Assembly: GCF_003710105.1 (NCBI RefSeq)
Contig: NZ_CP033325.1
Span: 2,480,001 to 2,544,000 of the forward strand
Direction of reading: 5' to 3'
Source: Georgenia faecalis
GTDB lineage: Bacteria; Actinomycetota; Actinomycetes; Actinomycetales; Actinomycetaceae
Length of the DNA stretch: 64,000 nt
In this document: positions 59,299-64,000 of the stretch, one piece after another
Numbering within the stretch: position 1 is the first letter of the stretch
Layout: every line of letters begins with the position of its first letter
Notes under the pieces: model-generated
Told to the model about the DNA's origin: nothing
The model's input: the letters and a program-made list of their open reading frames with translations, nothing else
The model's database searches: none
Position numbers and translations under genes: made by a program

Positions 59299-61122
59299 TC
59301 AGGTGCGTCCGACGAACCACCGGCGCAGCAGCGCGATACGGGCCTCGATCTCCTCGCTGCGGGCCATGGCGACCTCCGGGCCGCCGCACTGGCGGCGCAG
59401 CTCGGTGTGGACCACGCCGTGCGGCGTGCCGCTACGACGTGACCAGGCCGACACCAGGCTGGCGAGCTCCTTGCGCAGCGCCGTCCGCCGGCGGTGGTCC
59501 TCGATGCCGGCGTTCTCGTCGCGCTGTCCCTGCGCCTGGTCCTCGCGCTTGCGCTGCTTGATCTGCTCCGCCTGGTGGGCACGCAGCAGCGTCGCCACCT
59601 GCTCGGGCTCGAGCAGGCCGGGCAGGCCGAGGAAGTCCTCCTCGGCGGGCGAGCCGATCTCCGCCCCCGTGCCGAACTCGCCGCCGTCGAAGAGCACCCG
59701 GTCGAAGGAGGCCTGGGCGTCGAGCGCCTCGAAGCCCGGCATGGCGAGGTCGTCGCTCGCCTTCTCCGACCGGTTGGCGGCGGCGAGGTCGGCGTCCTCG
59801 GGCGTGAAGAAGGCGCCCTTCTCCTCGGCCGTGGGAACCCGGTCGAGCGCGTGGTCGCGCTCCGCCTCGAGCTCGCCGGCGAGGCCGAGCAGCCAGGGGA
59901 CGCTGGGCAGGAACACCGAGGCGGTCTCGCCCCGGCGCCGGGCGCGGACGAACCGGCCGATCGCCTGGGCGAAGAACAGCGGGGTCGCCGTGGCCGTCGC
60001 GTAGACGCCGACGGCGAGCCGCGGGACGTCGACGCCCTCGGAGACCATGCGCACGGCGATCATCCACCGCTGGTCACCGGTGGCGAACTCCTCGATGCGC
60101 CCGGAGGCTCCGTCGTCGTCGGACAGCACGACGACGGCCTTCTCCCCGCTCACCTCGTGGAGGATCTTGGCGTAGGCACGCGCCTTGGTCTGGTCGGTGG
60201 CGATGACGAGGCCACCGGCGTCGGGCATGGCCCGGCGGACCTCGGTGAGGCGCCGGTCGGCGGCCGCGAGGACGGCGGGGATCCAGTCGCCGCCCGGGTC
60301 GAGGGCGGTGCGCCATGCCTGGGCGATGAAGTCCTTGGTGAGGGGCTCCCCGAGGGTCGCGCTCACCTCGTCGCCCGCGCGGGTGCGCCAGCGCATCTGG
60401 CCCGAGTACGCGAGGAAGATCACGGGACGGACGACGCCGTCGCGCAGGGCGTCGGCGTACCCGTAGGCGTGGTCGGCCCGGGACCGGCGGATGCCGTCGG
60501 GGTCGCGCTCGTACGTGACGAACGGGATCGCCGCCGTGTCCGAGCGGAACGGCGTGCCCGTGAGGCCGAGGCGGCGCCGGGCCGGCTCGAACGCCTCCCG
60601 CACGGCGTCACCCCAGCTGAGGGCGTCGCCGGCGTGGTGGATCTCGTCGAGGATGACGAGCGTCGGCTCCGCCTCGGTGCGCGCCCGGTGCAGCGCGGGG
60701 TTGGCGGCGACCTGGGCGTAAGTGAGGGCAACGCCGTCGAAGCCCGAGCCGTGGCGGCCCTGGGCGTTGCGGAACTCGGGGTCGATCTGGACGCCCACGC
60801 GGGTGGCCGCGTCGGCCCACTGCCGCTTGAGGTGCTCGGTGGGCGTGACGACGCTGATCCGCCGCACCACCCCGCGAGCGAGGAGCTCGGTGGCGACGCG
60901 CAGCGCGAAGGTGGTCTTGCCGGCGCCGGGCGTCGCGACGGTGAGGAAGTCGCGCGGGTCGGCCTCCCGGTAGGCAGCCAGTGCATCCGCCTGCCAGGCG
61001 CGCAGGCGCGAGGCGGTACCCCACGCGGCACGCGCCGGGTAGGCGGGTGAGAGCTGCTCTGCCGCCACCGTGGAGGCGGCAGAAGGACCGGGGGCGGGCC
61101 TGCGCGAGTGCGGGCCGCTCAC
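59299..61122 (-). CDS. DEAD/DEAH-box helicase (SF2, XPB/RadD-like)
   Basis: A 607-residue superfamily 2 helicase. RAWQADALAAYREADPRDFL is the Q-like region, Walker A ATPGAGKTTF, LVILDEIHHAG as motif II (DEIH), LTGTPFRSD as motif III, and RMVSEGVDVPRLAVGVYAT, FAQAIGRFVRARRRG as motifs V and VI. The C-terminal about 130 residues are a basic, Gln/Arg-rich helical extension. The GTG start overlaps the DUF3039 stop (GTGA). DNA or RNA repair role is likely, substrate unknown. Confidence 0.92.
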   Translation of the reverse strand: MSGPHSRRPAPGPSAASTVAAEQLSPAYPARAAWGTASRLRAWQADALAAYREADPRDFLTVATPGAGKTTFALRVATELLARGVVRRISVVTPTEHLKRQWADAATRVGVQIDPEFRNAQGRHGSGFDGVALTYAQVAANPALHRARTEAEPTLVILDEIHHAGDALSWGDAVREAFEPARRRLGLTGTPFRSDTAAIPFVTYERDPDGIRRSRADHAYGYADALRDGVVRPVIFLAYSGQMRWRTRAGDEVSATLGEPLTKDFIAQAWRTALDPGGDWIPAVLAAADRRLTEVRRAMPDAGGLVIATDQTKARAYAKILHEVSGEKAVVVLSDDDGASGRIEEFATGDQRWMIAVRMVSEGVDVPRLAVGVYATATATPLFFAQAIGRFVRARRRGETASVFLPSVPWLLGLAGELEAERDHALDRVPTAEEKGAFFTPEDADLAAANRSEKASDDLAMPGFEALDAQASFDRVLFDGGEFGTGAEIGSPAEEDFLGLPGLLEPEQVATLLRAHQAEQIKQRKREDQAQGQRDENAGIEDHRRRTALRKELASLVSAWSRRSGTPHGVVHTELRRQCGGPEVAMARSEEIEARIALLRRWFVGRT

Positions 61123-61460
61123 TCCCCGCTTCCGGAACCGAAACCGGCACCGGAGCCGCCGGAGCCGCCGGAACCGGAGCCGCCGGACTGGATGCCCTCG
61201 TAGATCTCCTTGCAGGCGGGGCAGACCGGGTACTTCTTCGGGTCCCGCCCGGGCGTCCACACCTTGCCGCAGAGGGCGACGACGGGGTCCCCGGACATCG
61301 CCGAGGCAAGGATCTTCTCCTTGCGGACGTAGTGCGCGAAGCGCTCGTGGTCACCCGGCTCGATGTCCTCCCGCAGCTCCTCGCGCTCGAGGACGCTGGT
61401 GCCGGACGACGGTTGGGTCGACGGCTCTGCCGGGTAGCTCGGAGGCTGGGTGGAACTCAT
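61119..61460 (-). CDS. DUF3039 protein (zinc-ribbon-like)
   Basis: A 113-residue protein of an actinobacterial family. VLEREELREDIEPGDHERFA is the conserved start, then FAHYVRKEKILASAMSGDPV, and three cysteines in VALCGKVW and YPVCPACKEIYEG that could form a metal site. The C-terminus is Gly/Ser-rich. It is coupled to the helicase by a GTGA overlap, which is conserved in the family, so it may be a cofactor of the helicase. Confidence 0.92.
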   Translation of the reverse strand: MSSTQPPSYPAEPSTQPSSGTSVLEREELREDIEPGDHERFAHYVRKEKILASAMSGDPVVALCGKVWTPGRDPKKYPVCPACKEIYEGIQSGGSGSGGSGGSGAGFGSGSGE

Positions 61461-61521
61461 GGGGCCAGTCTAAGCACCCGGCCCGCGGCGCGGCGGGGGC
61501 AGCCCCACCGGCCGGCCCCCG

Positions 61522-61545
61522 CCGACGCGGGCTCGCCCGCGTCGG
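61522..61545. terminator. Hairpin in the nagB-DUF3039 interval
   Basis: Perfect 10-bp stem (61522-61531 with 61536-61545), loop CTCG. The interval 61461-61623 has two hairpins and no gene. Confidence 0.5.
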
Positions 61546-61578
61546 ACGGGGCGAGGTGCGCGGGCACCAGGCGCCGGG

Positions 61579-61619
61579 CCGCGCGGGCGCGGCGCCGGTG
61601 CACGGCCGCGCCCGCGCGG
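61579..61619 (-). terminator. Terminator of nagB
   Basis: Perfect 15-bp stem (61579-61593 with 61605-61619), 11-nt loop, 5 bp after the nagB stop. Confidence 0.8.
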
Positions 61620-61623
61620 GGGC

Positions 61624-62418
61624 TCAGATGCCCTGCCACTCCGGCTTCGTGGCGTACGTCTCGCGGTAGTACTCGCCACGCTCGAGGCGGCTGGCCGCGG
61701 CCTCGTCGAGGAGGACGGTGGCGTGCTGGTGGTGCTGCATGATCGTCGCCGGCCACGTGGCGCTCACCGGGCCCTCGACGAGCTGGCGGACGGCCTCGGC
61801 CTTGTTCTCCCCCGTGGCGACGAGGACGAGGTGGTGCGCGTCCATGATCGTCCCCAGGCCCTGGGTGAGGCAGTGCTGCGGCACGGCGTCGACGTCGCCG
61901 TCGAAGAACCGGGCGTTGTCGCGGCGCGTCTGGCCGGTGAGGGTCTTGATCCGGGTGCGCGAGGCGAGCGACGAGCCGGGCTCGTTGAAGGCGATGTGGC
62001 CGTCGGTGCCGATCCCGAGGATCTGCAGGTCGACGCCGCCGGACTCGGCGATGGCGCGCTCGTAGGCGGCGCAGGCGGCGGGCAGGTCGGCCGCCAGCCC
62101 GTCGGGGCCCTGGACGGCCCCCTCGGCGAAGTCGACGCGGCCGGCGATCTCGCGCTCGATGACGTTGCGGTAGAGCTCGGGGTGGTCGGCCGGCAGGCCG
62201 ACGTACTCGTCGAGCATGAAGGCACGGGCCCGGGCGAAGGAGATCCGCCCCGCGTCGTAGCGGCGGGCGAGCTCGTCGTAGACCGCGAGCGGGCTCGATC
62301 CGGTGGCCAGGCCGAGGACGGCCTCGGGCCGGTCGGCGAGCAAGTTCTCGATGGCGTCTGCCACCAGGACGGCAATCTGCTCCGTCCCCGGCAGGATCAC
62401 GACCTCCACTGGGTACAC
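61624..62418 (-). CDS. nagB: Glucosamine-6-phosphate deaminase
   Basis: A 264-residue isomerase/deaminase that turns glucosamine-6-P into fructose-6-P and ammonia. LGLATGSSP binds phosphate, D70 in MLDEYVGL, and D139-G-H141 with E146 in GIGTDGHIAFNEPGSS are the catalytic set. GTG start at 62418 with GGAG upstream; a GTG at 62409 is also possible. A DasR-like operator lies 29-44 bp upstream. It completes the GlcNAc route whose PTS lies at 5-9 kb; nagA is not in the window. Confidence 0.96.
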   Translation of the reverse strand: MYPVEVVILPGTEQIAVLVADAIENLLADRPEAVLGLATGSSPLAVYDELARRYDAGRISFARARAFMLDEYVGLPADHPELYRNVIEREIAGRVDFAEGAVQGPDGLAADLPAACAAYERAIAESGGVDLQILGIGTDGHIAFNEPGSSLASRTRIKTLTGQTRRDNARFFDGDVDAVPQHCLTQGLGTIMDAHHLVLVATGENKAEAVRQLVEGPVSATWPATIMQHHQHATVLLDEAAASRLERGEYYRETYATKPEWQGI

Positions 62419-62446
62419 CTCATTCGTCTCCGCGGCACCGGGCGTG

Positions 62447-62465
62447 CCTGGTCTCCACCATAGTG
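62447..62465 (-). promoter_or_regulatory. DasR-like operator of nagB
   Basis: 62447-62462 contains TGGTCT-cc-ACCA, both half-sites of the DasR element TGGTCTAGACCA (11 of 16 matches over the full site). The minus-strand sequence CACTAT (62460-62465) could be the -10 box, so operator and promoter overlap. Confidence 0.55.
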
Positions 62466-62528
62466 AACGGGGACGAGGGCGCCGCCCGGGGCGGCAGACG
62501 AGAGGGCGTCGCTGGGGCGCCCAGCGGC

Positions 62529-62566
62529 CGCGGCGGGCCGGGCGTCGCCGCCCGGGCCCGCCGCGC
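62529..62566 (-). terminator. Terminator of the HU gene
   Basis: Very GC-rich stem of about 16 bp with one bulged base and loop TCGC, 10 bp after the HU stop. Confidence 0.7.
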
Positions 62567-62575
62567 CAGCGGTGA

Positions 62576-62857
62576 CTACTTGGCGACGGCCTTCTTCAGG
62601 GCGCTGCCGGCGGAGATCTTGACGCCGAAGCCGGCGGGGATCTGGATCTCCTCGCCCGTGCGGGGGTTGCGGCCGGTACGAGCGGCGCGCTCGACGCGCT
62701 CGACGGCCAGGAGACCGGTGACCTTGACGGTCTCGCCCTTGCTCAGCGAGTCGACAAGGACCTCCTGCAGGGCCGACAGAGCGGCGTCGGCCTGCGACTT
62801 GGTGAGCGAGGAGCGCTCGGCCACGGCGGCGACGAGCTCGGTGCGGTTGACGGACAT
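62576..62857 (-). CDS. hup: DNA-binding protein HU
   Basis: A 93-residue histone-like HU. NRTELVAAVAERSSLTKSQA starts the helical body; VKVTGLLAVERVERAARTGRNPRTGEEI is interrupted here only for length but contains the strand and arm with the DNA-intercalating NPRTGE; the end is GSALKKAV. It lacks the long Lys/Ala-rich C-tail of mycobacterial HupB, so it is the short form. Likely a highly expressed nucleoid protein. Confidence 0.96.
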   Translation of the reverse strand: MSVNRTELVAAVAERSSLTKSQADAALSALQEVLVDSLSKGETVKVTGLLAVERVERAARTGRNPRTGEEIQIPAGFGVKISAGSALKKAVAK

Positions 62858-63037
62858 GAAATCCCTCTCATCGGTCGGCTGCGCACCCTGGTGGGTGCGA
62901 CTGGGGCGACACTACGGCCCCCGGGGGCGTGCTGTCGCCCGCACGCGCCGAGTTTTCGGCGTGTCACCGCCAATTCTTAGCCCTTCGGATGCCCTTCGAG
63001 GCACCCGCCGGGGTTCCCGACGGCGTCGCGGGGTCGC

Positions 63038-63385
63038 TCAGCGGCCCGGCGTGTCGACGTCGCCGTCTCCCGGCGTGTCGGGGTCTGGGGAGGCCTCGCC
63101 ACCGGACCGGACGACGAGGTCGGCGTAGTCGGGGTGGCGCTCGATCCACGCCTCGACGAAGGTGCACACCGGCATCACCGGCAGGCCCTCCGAGCGCGCG
63201 GCGTCGAGCGCCGCCCGCGCCAGGGCGGACCCCACGCCCTTCCCCTCGGCGGCCGGCTCCACCACGGTGTGCGTGAGAACAAGCACATCGGGGTTGCGTC
63301 GGTAGGTGAGCTGCCCGACGACGTCGCCGTCGACGCTCGCCTCGAAGCGGCCAGCCTCGGTGTTGTCGCTGATCTGCGGGTCCAT
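63038..63385 (-). CDS. GNAT-like acetyltransferase (YjdJ type)
   Basis: A 115-residue protein. FEASVDGDVVGQLTYRRNPD, LTHTVVEPAAEGKGVGSALA (containing the acetyl-CoA loop GKGVGS) and VMPVCTFVEAWIERHPDYADLV are the three blocks of the small one-motif GNAT-like family (YjdJ, N-acetyltransferase DUF). The last 20 residues are a disordered Asp/Pro tail. Start at 63385 with GGAGG. Substrate unknown. Confidence 0.9.
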   Translation of the reverse strand: MDPQISDNTEAGRFEASVDGDVVGQLTYRRNPDVLVLTHTVVEPAAEGKGVGSALARAALDAARSEGLPVMPVCTFVEAWIERHPDYADLVVRSGGEASPDPDTPGDGDVDTPGR

Positions 63386-63414
63386 GGGAACCTCCGGTGG
63401 GTCGTGGGGCTGGG

Positions 63415-64000
63415 CTACCACTGCGCCCGGGTGGGGCCGGGGGCGCTCTCGCCCTGCTGGTCGCCGATCTCCTCGAGCGGGGTGCGCAGCAGGTGCATCG
63501 CCGCGTCCATGCGCACGAGGGCGTCGAGCATGAGCTCGCCGCCCTCGATCATCCCCTCCGTGGGCCGGAACAGCCCGTCGTGCAGGTGCTCGTCGATGAA
63601 CGGCACCACGACCATCTCCCGCACCGGGTACATCTGCAGCGCGCTGAGGACGGGCCGCAACGCCTCGGCCCCGCGCAGCCCGGCCGTCATGCCGGAGCCG
63701 TAGCTCACCAGGCCCACGGGCTTGAACGCCCACTCCTGCGCGAGGTAGTCCAGGGCGTTCTTCAGCAGCGCGGAGTACCCCCGGTTGTACTCGGGGCTGA
63801 CGATGATGAAGGCGTCGGCCGGCTCGATGCGCTGCGACCACGCCCGCGTGTGCTCGTGGACGTAGCGGCGGTAGCGGGGCAGCTCCGGCTCGTCGAAGAA
63901 CGGCAGGCCCATCTCCTGGAGGTGCACGTCGTCGACCTCGAACGCCCGGTTGCGGCGGGCGAGCTCGCTCACCCAGGCGGCGACGGCGGACCCGCGACGG
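63415..64000 (-). CDS. NADPH-dependent FMN reductase (5' end beyond the window)
   Basis: A flavodoxin-like NAD(P)H:FMN reductase. Visible: LPFFDEPELP, AFIIVSPEYNRGYSALLKNALDYL (FMN-binding SPEYN) and GLVSYGSGMTAGLRGAEALR. The frame continues upstream of 63972 to the window edge as RRGSAVAAW..., the end of the N-terminal phosphate-binding segment, so the real start lies outside. It reduces flavins or quinones with NADPH. Confidence is for the family; the gene is incomplete here. Confidence 0.9.
   Translation of the reverse strand, partial: RRGSAVAAWVSELARRNRAFEVDDVHLQEMGLPFFDEPELPRYRRYVHEHTRAWSQRIEPADAFIIVSPEYNRGYSALLKNALDYLAQEWAFKPVGLVSYGSGMTAGLRGAEALRPVLSALQMYPVREMVVVPFIDEHLHDGLFRPTEGMIEGGELMLDALVRMDAAMHLLRTPLEEIGDQQGESAPGPTRAQW

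Overview
The window is one contiguous stretch of very GC-rich (roughly 73-75 % by eye) bacterial chromosome. Gene content and codon use point to an actinobacterium, most likely a Micrococcales relative of Georgenia or Cellulomonadaceae (inference from family content, not a database match). Several blocks keep the gene order known from Mycobacterium tuberculosis: a Rv2466c-type DsbA protein divergent from pepN, a GlbO-type globin, thioesterase-EttA-SSB, orn next to tRNA-His, and rdgB-rph-(MBL)-murI-DUF2017-clpS-pncB. I see no insertion sequence, prophage, integrase, transposase, rRNA or CRISPR array.

Layout. 1-4.3 kb: a hairpin repeat, a membrane-anchored protein, the DsbA/PepN pair. 4.3-9.1 kb: a split glucose/N-acetylglucosamine PTS (EIIA, two EIIB paralogues, EIIC) with a DasR/NagR-type GntR regulator and DasR-like operators. 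9.1-9.5 kb: gene-free, holding a terminator and a repeated motif. 9.5-19.1 kb: malQ; ptsI-globin-tesB translated in overlap; an SDR - glycoside hydrolase/glycosyltransferase fusion - small protein operon. 19.2-28.2 kb: two small membrane proteins, two large cell-wall-anchored GH20 hexosaminidases and a type IB topoisomerase between them. 28.3-36 kb: AraC-VOC pair, thioesterase, EttA, SSB paralogue, two GTPases. 36-43.4 kb: tRNA-Arg, TetR-GAPDH operon, GNAT, surface-anchored amidase, orn-tRNA-His, a beta-lactamase-like hydrolase behind twin palindromes. 43.4-45.6 kb: thiosulfate uptake (TsuA-TusA) preceded by a SAM-IV-like riboswitch and a cysteine-rich leader peptide. 45.6-50.5 kb: ATP-grasp protein, an apparently circularly permuted osmoprotectant-binding lipoprotein, tRNA-Lys, Bcp, tRNA-Leu, small conserved proteins. 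50.6-64 kb: conserved housekeeping block, helicase-DUF3039, nagB, HU, GNAT, and a truncated FMN reductase.

How the parts fit. The window reads as an amino-sugar economy: anchored GH20 enzymes would release GlcNAc outside the cell, EI/EIIA/EIIB/EIIC would import and phosphorylate it, and NagB would feed the product to glycolysis. DasR-like sites lie in front of EIIC, the EIIB-EIIA operon and nagB, all beside plausible -10 boxes. HPr, nagA and a sortase are not in the window and must lie elsewhere. The sulfur locus forms a second regulatory unit: a methionine/SAM sensor and a possible cysteine sensor stacked in front of thiosulfate import.
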